A DNA stretch of 39,688 bases. Source: a virus. The DNA lies in IMG/VR virus record IMGVR_UViG_3300046519_000152, positions 1 to 39,688 of that record; one strand, given 5' to 3'. Below the pieces are notes generated by a model. The model saw nothing but the letters and a program-made list of their open reading frames with translations, made no database searches and had not been told where the DNA came from. Numbering within the stretch: the first letter of the stretch is position 1; each line of letters begins with the position of its first letter. Positions 20,381 to 28,012 of the stretch are shown here, one piece after another. Both the position numbers and the translations under genes were made by a program.

Positions 20381-23300
20381 ATGTCGGGCACAATTGCGCA
20401 GTTAGGCCTTGAGGTCGACTCGGGTGATGCCGTTCAGGCCGCCACGGATTTGGACAAGCTCACGGCGGCAGGCGTCAAGGCAGAAAAGGCCGCCGAGGAT
20501 GTGGCGGCCGGCTTCAAGAAGACCGCAGCGTCGGCTAACGAACTGGCAGCCGCCGAAGACAAGGCTTCCCAAGCGACTGACAACGCCAAGGCACGATTGC
20601 TGGAGACGGCCAAGGCCTCACTGGAGGCGAGCCAGTATTACCAGTCGCTCACGACTGGCGTGAAGAACAACGCCTCGGCCATGGACTCCGGGCGCGCTTC
20701 AACCACCAATTACGTCGACCTGCAAACCCGCCTCAAAGCGATGTCGGATGCGCTGGTCGGCACCACTGACAAGGTAGCGGCTTCGACCAAGCAGGCCGCA
20801 GCCGCTACCGGTGTCCAGGCCGAAGGATTGCAGGCGCTGTTGGGCAAAATCACCCCAGCGCTCGCCGCACTGCAAAAACTGGATGATCAGCAGGAGGAGC
20901 TGAACAAGCATCACGCCGCAGGCACCATTGGGGTGGACGACTTCAAAACCTACTCCGCTGACATCGACGCAGCGCGGCAGCGAATCAAAGGCCTAGGCGA
21001 CGACACCTCGAAGTTCAGCCTGAACACCAAGGGCGCGCGCGAAAACGTGCTCCAGCTCGGCAATGCTCTGGCCGAGGGCAACATTCGCGTCGCGGCGCAC
21101 AACCTGCTGGAAATAGGCACCAGTGCTGGGACGTCGGCGCTGCGCCTGGCTGCATTGCTTGCGCCAATCGCCGCGGTGGTTGCTGTCGTTGCCGCCTTGG
21201 GCGTTGCCTATTACAAGGGCAGCGAGGAATCCGACAGCTACAACAAGTCGCTGATCCTCACCGGCAGCGCGGCGGGTCTGAGCGCCGTGCAGCTCGGCGA
21301 AATGGCCCGCCAGGTCAGTGCGACGGTCGGAACCACAGGCGCGGCCGCTGAAACGCTTGCCGCGCTGGCAAGCAACGGCAAGATCGCAGGTGAAAGCTTT
21401 CTCTCAATCGCCACCGCTGCTCAGTCGATGCAGGAAGCGACGGGCCAGGCAGTAAGCGAAACGATCGCAGAGTTCGTTAAGCTGGCCGACGATCCAGTGA
21501 AGGCTTCGGCCGCGCTGAACGATCAATACCACTACCTCACCGCGTCGGTTTACTCCCAAATTGCCGCATTGGAAGAGCAGGGCAACCATGCGGGCGCGGT
21601 TAAGCTGGCGACCGAACAGTTCGCGGACGCCATCAACGAGCGCACCCCGAAGATTCTGGAGAACCTAAGTTTCTGGGAGAAGGGCTACAACGCTGTAGCA
21701 AAAGCGGCAGACTCGCTGAAAAACGTCGGCCGGTCCGACATTGTTTCGGATATTGCCAAAGCTCAAGACGATCTGGATCGAGCGCAGAGGGGCGAAGTCG
21801 GCCTCTTCCAAAACAAAGCCGTGATGGTCGAGTACTACACGGACAAGCTCAACTTTCTGAAGGACACCAAGGCCGCCCAGGATGATGATGCGAAGTACGC
21901 GGGCGAGCAGGCCAAAGCCCAGCAAGATTCGATCACCGCCATGGGCAAGATCGATGCGCTTACGAAATCCTCATACACCAATGAGCAGAAGCGCACCGAG
22001 GCGATCAAGGATTATCGGCGCTCGCTCGATGCCATTCGCAAGACCGATCCGAACGATGCGCGGCTGAATCAGGCGGCCATCGATAAGAACATCGCGAACA
22101 TCAATGACAAGTTCAAGGACGCCAAAGGGCCTGCAAATCAGCTGGACCTCAGCGGCGTCAATGACACCCAGAATCAGCTGAAATCGATTGCCGGCTATTA
22201 CCAGAACATCCAGAAGGAACTGGATGCGGCTCAGAAAGCTGGCCTGATCTCCGCCGAGTCTTACAGCAGCCAACGCACTGCCATTGTCGAGCAAGAGAAA
22301 GGCGACGTCACATCTGCGTACGAGGCAGAGATTGCCGCACTCGAAGCCACCAAGAGCAAATCGTCGACGTCCGCCCAGCAACGAATCCAGCTTGATCAGA
22401 AAATCGCTGACGCGCGCACCAGTATGGTCAAGGCGCAGCGTGATGCGGATAGCCAGCTTGAAGTGTTGGCGACAAACGAGCAAGGCCGTATGGCCAAGCA
22501 AGAGCGGTCGATCAACTCATACGTCCAGGCTCTCAGCCAGCAGCAAAAGGCGCTGGAGTTGGCCGGGCAGCGCGCCGTGCTGGGCGTTGGCCGTGGTGAT
22601 CGTGCAAACGCGCTCAATGGCGAGCTGAACAGCCAGCAGGACCGGTTTGCTCAGCAGTCGCTTGAACTCGCGAATCAGAAGTCCGATCCGTCGCGCAACA
22701 TGTCGGAAGACGAGTTCGCGAAGAAGTCGCAGGCGCTGGCCGACGCCAACAAAAACGCCACCGACCAGATCCGGCAGAATTACGCGGATGTCGAAGCAGC
22801 CCAGGGCAGTTGGACGAGTGGCGCAAGCGCGGCATGGGAAAATTACCTGGACAGCGCCAAGAACATTTCCGGGCAGACCAAGAGCCTTTTCGGCAACGCG
22901 TTCAGCTCCATGGAAGACGCTGTCGTCAACTTTGCGCTAACGGGAAAGCTGTCGTTCTCCAGCTTCGCAAAATCGATCCTTGCGGACATGGCGCGTATCG
23001 CTACACGGCAAGCGTCGTCTTCTTTGCTCAGCTCTCTGTTTGGGGCGGGGTTGAGTTACTTCAGTGGTAGCGGCACCGGGTCCGAATCGTTGGGGGCGAG
23101 CCAGGCAGGCTATTCGCAAACGTACTTCCCGCAGGCCAAAGGCGGCGCATGGTCGAACGGCGTGCAGATGTTTGCCGAGGGCGCGGCGTTCACCAACAGT
23201 GTTGTCAGTACACCGACTGCGTTCGGGATGGCCGGTGGCAAGACTGGTGTCATGGGCGAGGCGGGCGATGAGGCGATCATGCCGCTGACTCGAACCTCAA

Positions 23301-23527
23301 GCGGCGCCCTCGGCGTCCGCTCTGTAGGTGGCGGCGGTTCGAGCATCTCGATTAACGCGCCAGTGAGCGTCGTGACACAGGATCGAAGCGGCGAAGGGAT
23401 GCAGCTTGATCAAACAGCGCTTCAGCAGAATCTGCAAAAGCAGATGAAAAGTGCTGCGGAGAAAGCCGTGGCTGATTCTTGGCGCGCCGGCGGCGTCAGT
23501 TACCGCAACAGCACTGGGAGAGGGTGA
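20381..23527 (+). CDS. Tail tape measure protein, lambda gpH-like
   Basis: 1048 aa, ATG 20381. Mostly Ala/Gln/Lys-rich helix: N-terminal coiled-coil (DLDKLTAAGVKAEKAAEDVA), a hydrophobic stretch at ~255-282 (LAALLAPIAAVVAVVAALGV) that could insert in the inner membrane, a long helical rod and a Gly/Ser-rich C-terminal domain with SSFAKSILADMARIATRQAS, GGAWSNGVQMFAEGAAFTNS and AGDEAIMPLTRTSSG, the lambda-family tape measure C-terminal motif. The length sets the tail length, in lambda-like phages about 1.5 angstrom per residue; that rule would give ~150 nm. The final residues SYRNSTGRG lie just before gpM. Confidence 0.93.
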   Translation: MSGTIAQLGLEVDSGDAVQAATDLDKLTAAGVKAEKAAEDVAAGFKKTAASANELAAAEDKASQATDNAKARLLETAKASLEASQYYQSLTTGVKNNASAMDSGRASTTNYVDLQTRLKAMSDALVGTTDKVAASTKQAAAATGVQAEGLQALLGKITPALAALQKLDDQQEELNKHHAAGTIGVDDFKTYSADIDAARQRIKGLGDDTSKFSLNTKGARENVLQLGNALAEGNIRVAAHNLLEIGTSAGTSALRLAALLAPIAAVVAVVAALGVAYYKGSEESDSYNKSLILTGSAAGLSAVQLGEMARQVSATVGTTGAAAETLAALASNGKIAGESFLSIATAAQSMQEATGQAVSETIAEFVKLADDPVKASAALNDQYHYLTASVYSQIAALEEQGNHAGAVKLATEQFADAINERTPKILENLSFWEKGYNAVAKAADSLKNVGRSDIVSDIAKAQDDLDRAQRGEVGLFQNKAVMVEYYTDKLNFLKDTKAAQDDDAKYAGEQAKAQQDSITAMGKIDALTKSSYTNEQKRTEAIKDYRRSLDAIRKTDPNDARLNQAAIDKNIANINDKFKDAKGPANQLDLSGVNDTQNQLKSIAGYYQNIQKELDAAQKAGLISAESYSSQRTAIVEQEKGDVTSAYEAEIAALEATKSKSSTSAQQRIQLDQKIADARTSMVKAQRDADSQLEVLATNEQGRMAKQERSINSYVQALSQQQKALELAGQRAVLGVGRGDRANALNGELNSQQDRFAQQSLELANQKSDPSRNMSEDEFAKKSQALADANKNATDQIRQNYADVEAAQGSWTSGASAAWENYLDSAKNISGQTKSLFGNAFSSMEDAVVNFALTGKLSFSSFAKSILADMARIATRQASSSLLSSLFGAGLSYFSGSGTGSESLGASQAGYSQTYFPQAKGGAWSNGVQMFAEGAAFTNSVVSTPTAFGMAGGKTGVMGEAGDEAIMPLTRTSSGALGVRSVGGGGSSISINAPVSVVTQDRSGEGMQLDQTALQQNLQKQMKSAAEKAVADSWRAGGVSYRNSTGRG

Positions 23528-23529
23528 GC

Positions 23530-23868
23530 ATGGCGACTGAAACATTCACCTGGCCAACACAGCCGGGTGACGCCCCTGATATTGATTACCGAACGCGGAC
23601 CTCTCAGTTCGGGAATGGGTACAAGCAGGTCGTCGGTGACGGGCCGAACAACAAGGAGTGTTCATATCCCATCACCTACACAGGCTCAAAGTCTGAGGTG
23701 ATCAAAATAATGGCTTTCTTTGACCGCCACGCAGGCGCCAAAGCATTCCTCTGGACGCCTCCACTCGGCGGTCTAGGGCTGTTCTTGTGCGGCAAGCCCG
23801 TCCCGACGCCCATGGGCGGCAACGTGTACCGCATCACAGCGACCTTCGAACAAGCCTTCCGCCCATAA
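23530..23868 (+). CDS. Minor tail protein, lambda gpM-like
   Basis: 112 aa, ATG 23530 behind GAGAGGG. It has the Phage_min_tail layout: ETFTWPTQPGDAPDIDYRTR, FGNGYKQVVGDGPNN, a segment VIKIMAFFDRHAGAKAFLWT-PP and a C-terminus YRITATFEQAFRP. gpM acts in the tail-tip assembly step after gpH. Its homologues are ~110 aa, as here. Gene order H-M-L-K-I-J is conserved. Confidence 0.88.
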   Translation: MATETFTWPTQPGDAPDIDYRTRTSQFGNGYKQVVGDGPNNKECSYPITYTGSKSEVIKIMAFFDRHAGAKAFLWTPPLGGLGLFLCGKPVPTPMGGNVYRITATFEQAFRP

Positions 23869-23877
23869 GGATCACCC

Positions 23878-24627
23878 ATGCCGTTAATCAGCGATCTCCA
23901 GGTTCTTGAGCCTGGGAGCGAAGTGTTGCTGTTCGAGCTGGACGGCTCGGATTACGGCGCGGATATCCTGCGCTTTCACGGGCATTCGATCCCATACACG
24001 TCTGCTGAATTGCTGGTGGCTGGCGTGAACGCTGATCAGCTGCCCGCAAAGGCTATCTGGTGGCAGGGCGAGGAATATGGCGCGTGGCCGGTCCAGATTG
24101 AGGGCGTTGAGGCGAACGGCGACGGCACGGCGGTGCGCCCGACGCTTTCCGTGGGAAACGTTGGCGGCCGCATTACGGCGCTATGCCTGGCGTTCGAAGA
24201 CCTCCTGGAATTCAAGATGACCATGCGGCACACACTTGGTCGATATCTTGACGCGGTGAACTTCGAAGGCGGCAATACCGAGGCCGATCCCACCCAGGAA
24301 TCGATTGAAGTCTGGTATCTCGACCAGAAGACGAACGAGGATGGTGAAAACGTTTCGTGGGAGCTGGCCAGCCCGGGCGACGTTGGCGGCGAGTCTATTG
24401 GTCGCCAGATGACCACGCTGTGTCACTGGTGTCTCACCGGTGGGTACCGCGGGCCGAACTGTGGCTACACCGGCGGATACGTCGACAAGGACGGTCTGCC
24501 CACGGACAACCCTGAAGTCGACGAATGCGACGCGACCCTTGGCCGTGGTTGCGAGCCGCGCTTCGGCGCAAACAACGAACTGCCATTTGGCGGATTCCCC
24601 GCCGTCTCCCTCATCGCTCGGAGCTGA
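23878..24627 (+). CDS. Minor tail protein L (iron-sulfur type)
   Basis: 249 aa, ATG 23878 after AAGGATC. N-terminal beta domain (EPGSEVLLFELDGSDYGADI), then helical, and a C-terminal cysteine region with LCHWCLTGGYRGPNCGYTGG, and two further cysteines (DECDATLGRGCEPRF). Lambda gpL binds a 4Fe-4S cluster through C-terminal cysteines and forms the tail-tip distal ring; the conserved Cys spacing here suggests the same. It occupies the L position between gpM and gpK. Confidence 0.9.
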   Translation: MPLISDLQVLEPGSEVLLFELDGSDYGADILRFHGHSIPYTSAELLVAGVNADQLPAKAIWWQGEEYGAWPVQIEGVEANGDGTAVRPTLSVGNVGGRITALCLAFEDLLEFKMTMRHTLGRYLDAVNFEGGNTEADPTQESIEVWYLDQKTNEDGENVSWELASPGDVGGESIGRQMTTLCHWCLTGGYRGPNCGYTGGYVDKDGLPTDNPEVDECDATLGRGCEPRFGANNELPFGGFPAVSLIARS

Positions 24628-24629
24628 TC

Positions 24630-25388
24630 ATGCTCAAGTACATCCTGGAAGCGCTGCGCAAGCACGCGGCGGCGGAATATCCACGCGAGAGCTGCGGGCT
24701 GCTGCTGGCTGTCGGCCGGAAGCAGCAGTATTACCGCTGCACCAATGTCTCTACCGATCCCACCGAAGAGTTTCGCATCGATCCCGAGGATTACGGCCGG
24801 GCGGAAGATGTCGGTGACGTGATCGGTATCATTCACTCACACCCTGACGCCACGAGCCGACCGTCACCGCGCGATCTCGCGATGTGCGAAGCGACCGAAC
24901 TGCCCTGGCACATTCTAAGCTGGCCCGAAGGCGACCTCAGAACGATCACTCCGACCGGCAACACGCCGCTGCTCAAGCGTCCGTTTGTCCACGGCGCCTG
25001 GGACTGTTGGCAGGTCTGCGCGGATTGGTACAAGCGCGAATGGGGGATTGAGTTCGAAGCCTTCCAGCGCGAGGACGGTTGGTGGGAGCAGGCCGATGGA
25101 CCGAGCCTATACGAGCAGAACTACGAGGCGGCAGGGTTTGAGCGCGTCGGCACGCCTCAGCGCGGCGACATGATCGTCATGGACGTCGGTCGAACAAAGC
25201 ATCCGAACCATGCCGGAATTTACCTCGGCACCGATGCGGCGCTGCCCGGCGAGGATAGCGGCGTGCATGGGCCTGGCCCTTTCATGCTGCACCACATGTA
25301 CGGGCGGCCCTCAGAAATCATCGTCTTCGGCGGGCCTTGGCTGAACCGGACACGCCTGATCCTCAGGCACAAAGATACGAAACAGTAA
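24630..25388 (+). CDS. Tail-tip assembly peptidase K (JAMM + NlpC/P60)
   Basis: 252 aa, ATG 24630, two bases after the L stop. The N-terminal JAMM/MPN domain has E20 in YPRESCGLL and H69-x-H71-x(10)-D82 (HSHPDATSRPSPRD), a metal-binding motif. The C-terminal NlpC/P60 domain has the catalytic Cys in AWDCWQV (~126), the histidine in NHAGIYLG (~194) and a further segment HHMYGR. gpK is a two-domain protein needed in lambda tail-tip assembly and thought to act on peptidoglycan at DNA entry. All active-site residues seem intact. A moron cluster intervenes before gpI. Confidence 0.92.
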   Translation: MLKYILEALRKHAAAEYPRESCGLLLAVGRKQQYYRCTNVSTDPTEEFRIDPEDYGRAEDVGDVIGIIHSHPDATSRPSPRDLAMCEATELPWHILSWPEGDLRTITPTGNTPLLKRPFVHGAWDCWQVCADWYKREWGIEFEAFQREDGWWEQADGPSLYEQNYEAAGFERVGTPQRGDMIVMDVGRTKHPNHAGIYLGTDAALPGEDSGVHGPGPFMLHHMYGRPSEIIVFGGPWLNRTRLILRHKDTKQ

Positions 25389-25414
25389 GCGGCGATGCCG
25401 CGGGAGGCAGGTAA

Positions 25415-25582
25415 GTGACGGAACCAAAACAAGTTGAAGACTTGAAAAAAGGGCTGGCGCAGGCATTAGCGGCGATAGCCAACTTAGAAGCTCACCTCGC
25501 TAACGAGGCAAGCCAACGACACGCTTCCATTTCAGAGTTGGAGCGGCAGATCAGAAGGGTCGAAACTAAGCTTTCTCGCTAG
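25415..25582 (+). CDS. Small coiled-coil protein (55 aa)
   Basis: GTG 25415 behind GGGAGG. The whole product is one long helix with heptads (EDLKKGLAQALAAIANLEAH, then ISELERQIRRVETKLSR). Such short coiled-coil frames occur often beside minor tail genes. It is convergent with, and only two bases from, the leftward gene at 25585. Function unknown. Confidence 0.55.
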   Translation: MTEPKQVEDLKKGLAQALAAIANLEAHLANEASQRHASISELERQIRRVETKLSR

Positions 25583-25584
25583 GA

Positions 25585-25770
25585 CTAGAGGATGTGCTGC
25601 TTGGCCGCCTCTTTGCGAGCGAGATCCTCGAGTTGAGCGATGGTCATGTTGTCAATCGGCTGACCTGGAACGATCCAAACAGTGGTGGAGGCATCTGTCG
25701 CCGCATTCTTGAGAGTGACCATGACGCGCCCGTCGACGCTAGTAACCAGTGTGTACAACTTGAAAGACAT
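25585..25770 (-). CDS. Leftward small protein (61 aa), moron-like
   Basis: ATG at 25770-25768 is preceded on the minus strand by AAGGA at good spacing. Product: MSFKLYTLVTSVDGRVMVTL, then ASTTVWIVPGQPIDNMTIAQ and a helix with LEDLARKEAAKQ. Soluble beta-then-helix. It opposes the tail operon, so it is likely transcribed in the lysogen. No family recognised. Confidence 0.7.
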   Translation of the reverse strand: MSFKLYTLVTSVDGRVMVTLKNAATDASTTVWIVPGQPIDNMTIAQLEDLARKEAAKQHIL

Positions 25771-25990
25771 GCAGTGTTCCTTAAGGTAAATGCCCCGGTC
25801 CATGGGCCTGCAAGCAACGGACCAAGGCGGTTCGTTGGAGGCGCAACACTACTCCGGCCTGTATCAGTTCTGTTACTGGCCTTTTGTCCACGCTGGATGG
25901 GCAGATAGTCGAACGCTTTGCGCTGCGCGGGTCGCTGATGTAACGTTTCGCAATGTCATGAACCGCGTTCAAGCGACTTAAGGAAAAGAG

Positions 25991-26476
25991 ATGAGAGTCT
26001 GGATGGCAACGCTGTTTCTGATTCTGGTTACCAACAGTGCGTTGGGTGCCACGATGAATAAGTGTGTTGATGGTGCTGGCAATGTGACTTTCACTCAGCA
26101 GGCCTGTGCTGGCGGGGGCTCAGGCGAACGCATATCTGTTCAAAGTGCCTCTCAAGGTATGGTCATCGCGTCTCCGAGTCAGATCCAGCAGCCAGAGCAT
26201 GAAACCCGCCCGTCTGCGGGATCGGCTAGGGTGGATGTCGTCGGCGAGACCGTCAGTCCATGCGGTGCGGTATCAAGCCAAGAAATTAGAAAAGCGGTAG
26301 TGCAGAAAAAGATTTTTGCAGGGATGACATCCAAGGATGCAGTAAGCAGTTGGGGTAAGCCCAACAAGATCAACGCGAGCTCTGCCGGCCCAGATCAATG
26401 GGTTTACTATCGATCTGACTCGGACGCACAGTACCTGTATGTCGATCGACTTGGTTGCGTAACTGCTTGGAATTGA
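25991..26476 (+). CDS. Secreted protein with DUF4124-like and BamE-like parts
   Basis: 161 aa, ATG 25991 behind AAGGAAAAGAG. Signal peptide ~1-20 (WMATLFLILVTNSALGA) followed by MNKCVDGAGNVTFTQQAC, the DUF4124 pattern with two cysteines. A Ser/Gln linker follows, then a C-terminal domain KIFAGMTSKDAVSSWGKPNK, with WVYYRSDSDAQYLYVDR, which resembles SmpA/OmlA (BamE)-like folds. Probably periplasmic and expressed in the lysogen. It lies in a moron cluster inserted between gpK and gpI. Confidence 0.75.
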   Translation: MRVWMATLFLILVTNSALGATMNKCVDGAGNVTFTQQACAGGGSGERISVQSASQGMVIASPSQIQQPEHETRPSAGSARVDVVGETVSPCGAVSSQEIRKAVVQKKIFAGMTSKDAVSSWGKPNKINASSAGPDQWVYYRSDSDAQYLYVDRLGCVTAWN

Positions 26477-26513
26477 ACTAAAAGTCGAGTTTATAAAAAG
26501 GGTAGGTGGTCGT

Positions 26514-26951
26514 ATGTTCGTTGTCAGGCTTTTAGTCCTGGGATTTCTAGCGTTCTTTAGCTATTCAATGGGCGCAGAGCACGGCCCTCTCAATGCCTTC
26601 GGAAAGTTGATCGCGTATAGCGGCGTCGTGTTCATACCTCTCTTTTACATGCTTCCCACAGTCGAAGCGGCCATCCGCAAAAACAGCAACCTGCCAGCTA
26701 TCGCGGCAGTAAACTTCTTTCTTGGCTGGAGCCTGCTCGGGTGGGTTGCTGCGCTGGTATGGGCCTTCAAAAAGCCGGCTCACGTCATCGTCACGGAAAG
26801 TGTCACCAGTCATCCATTTAGTGAGCCGGTGATTGCCGATCGCAAGCCGAAGAAAGACTGTCCTTTCTGTGGTGAGGAGGTTTTGGCGGTGGCCGTAAAG
26901 TGCAAGCATTGCGGCAGTGATCTTCATGAGACTGCTGGAGGTGTTGCATGA
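26514..26951 (+). CDS. Superinfection immunity membrane protein with C-terminal zinc ribbon
   Basis: 145 aa, ATG 26514 after AGGTGG. Three hydrophobic segments: ~5-20, ~31-48 and ~62-84. The last, PAIAAVNFFLGWSLLGWVAA followed by LVWAF, is the hallmark of the superinfection immunity family (N-x-F-L-G-W-x-x-x-G-W). After a linker the C-terminus has a zinc ribbon with C116, C119, C130, C133 (CPFCGEE, KCKHCG). T4 Imm and related proteins sit in the inner membrane and block DNA injection by superinfecting phages. The zinc ribbon is an addition to the core family. Lower GC and own Shine-Dalgarno mark it as a moron. Confidence 0.87.
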   Translation: MFVVRLLVLGFLAFFSYSMGAEHGPLNAFGKLIAYSGVVFIPLFYMLPTVEAAIRKNSNLPAIAAVNFFLGWSLLGWVAALVWAFKKPAHVIVTESVTSHPFSEPVIADRKPKKDCPFCGEEVLAVAVKCKHCGSDLHETAGGVA

Positions 26952-27298
26952 AAATCCGGCTATTGGTTCTGGCGGTGGCATTGTTGGCTGGATGCATGGC
27001 CCGCCCGATGAACGAGGTGAGACAGGACGGCCCGAACAAAATCCTGTATTCGAAGAAGTCTGATAAGACTGTCGCTCAGTGCGTTCAATACGAGTGGCAA
27101 AACCAGTCGCTTTTTGGCGTAACGCCCGAGGCCACAATGCAGGCGGGTCGAGATTCTGGCTACACGGTTTTCACCGCCGCCTCCGAGTACTTCGTGGATA
27201 TCAAGGCGGGGGCATCCGGATCGGAGGCGAGGTACTACGTCATCGCCGACAACTGGATAGCTAAAGCGAGGCTGGAAAAACTTCAATCCTGTCTCTGA
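26948..27298 (+). CDS. Lipoprotein moron (116 aa)
   Basis: ATGA overlap with the superinfection gene, with GGAGGT upstream. N-terminal lipobox LLAGC (MKIRLLVLAVALLAGC, Cys16). The mature part (DGPNKILYSKKSDKTVAQCV, then YFVDIKAGASGSEARYYVIA) is soluble with an internal Cys pair. Coupling to the immunity protein suggests that the two act together, one in the inner membrane and one at the outer membrane; this is inference. Confidence 0.78.
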   Translation: MKIRLLVLAVALLAGCMARPMNEVRQDGPNKILYSKKSDKTVAQCVQYEWQNQSLFGVTPEATMQAGRDSGYTVFTAASEYFVDIKAGASGSEARYYVIADNWIAKARLEKLQSCL

Positions 27299-27308
27299 AT
27301 AATCAACG

Positions 27309-27330
27309 AACCCGCTCCGGCGGGTTTTTT
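27309..27330 (+). terminator. Rho-independent terminator closing moron cluster
   Basis: AACCCGC (27309-27315) pairs with GCGGGTT (27320-27326) over a TCCG loop, followed by T6. It ends the moron transcription unit directly before the gpI gene. Confidence 0.9.
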
Positions 27331-27344
27331 ATTGGGACAAATAA

Positions 27345-27956
27345 ATGGCCGCCACATACACCCCAATGACCGTGATCAAGCTTTCTGGCTCGCTTGCGAG
27401 GCGATTCGGCAGAGAGCATCGGCGCGCGATCGATAGCCAAAGCGTTTGGGAGGCTTTCCGAGCGCTCAAGGCGACACTTCTCGGGTTCGAGGATGAGATC
27501 AAACGACTGGATCGGCTCGGGCTTCAATTTGCGATCTTTCGGAACAAGAAAAACTCCGGAACAGAATCCTTCGAAATGGCCGGCACGCGCGAGCTAAGGA
27601 TTGTCCCTGTCCTAGAGGGCAGCAAACGGGCGGGCTCGCTGCAAACGATCCTGGGTGCGGTCCTGATAGTCGTCGGCTTGGTTATCACTGGAGGCACATT
27701 CGGCGCGGGAGCCCCGTTTGGGTCTGCCCTGGTCACGCTTGGCGCTTCTATGGTGGCAGGCGGCATTATTCAGATGCTGAGCCCGCAGCAGAGCGGGCTC
27801 TCGCAAAGCGCCTCACCCGAAAACCTACCGTCATACGCCTTCGGCAGTGCCCGCAATACCACGGCCAGCGGTAACCCGGTGCCGATTTGCATCGGAAAGC
27901 GGCGGTGGGGCGGCGCAATTATCTCGGCATCGATTTTGGCCGAAGACAAAACCTGA
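27345..27956 (+). CDS. Tail assembly protein, lambda gpI-like
   Basis: 203 aa, ATG 27345. N-terminal ubiquitin-like half (VIKLSGSLARRFGREHRRAI, later GTRELRIVPVLEGSKRAG) and a central hydrophobic stretch (LQTILGAVLIVVGLVITGGT, then GSALVTLGASMVAGGIIQML), as in the lambda tail assembly I family. The C-terminus GSARNTTASGNPVPICIGKR is the family ending that pairs with gpJ. gpI is needed to build the tail tip but is absent from the final virion. A 56-base gap with a terminator separates it from gpJ. Confidence 0.88.
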   Translation: MAATYTPMTVIKLSGSLARRFGREHRRAIDSQSVWEAFRALKATLLGFEDEIKRLDRLGLQFAIFRNKKNSGTESFEMAGTRELRIVPVLEGSKRAGSLQTILGAVLIVVGLVITGGTFGAGAPFGSALVTLGASMVAGGIIQMLSPQQSGLSQSASPENLPSYAFGSARNTTASGNPVPICIGKRRWGGAIISASILAEDKT

Positions 27957-27974
27957 TCTGACTCGCGTCATCCG

Positions 27975-27996
27975 ACCGCCTCTGGGCGGTTTTTTT
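27975..27996 (+). terminator. Rho-independent terminator before gpJ
   Basis: ACCGCC (27975-27980) pairs with GGCGGT (27985-27990) over a TCTG loop, followed by T7. It lies 17 bases before the gpJ start and is followed by GCCTGGAGAAAAGC, identical to the leader of the endolysin gene (see 38259). Confidence 0.85.
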
Positions 27997-28012
27997 ATGC
28001 CTGGAGAAAAGC

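Noticed and set aside
25790-25981. 63-aa rightward frame before the moron cluster
   Set aside because: Weak start context and unnatural composition; the stretch 25771-25990 more likely holds promoters for the flanking divergent genes, though I found no clear hexamers.
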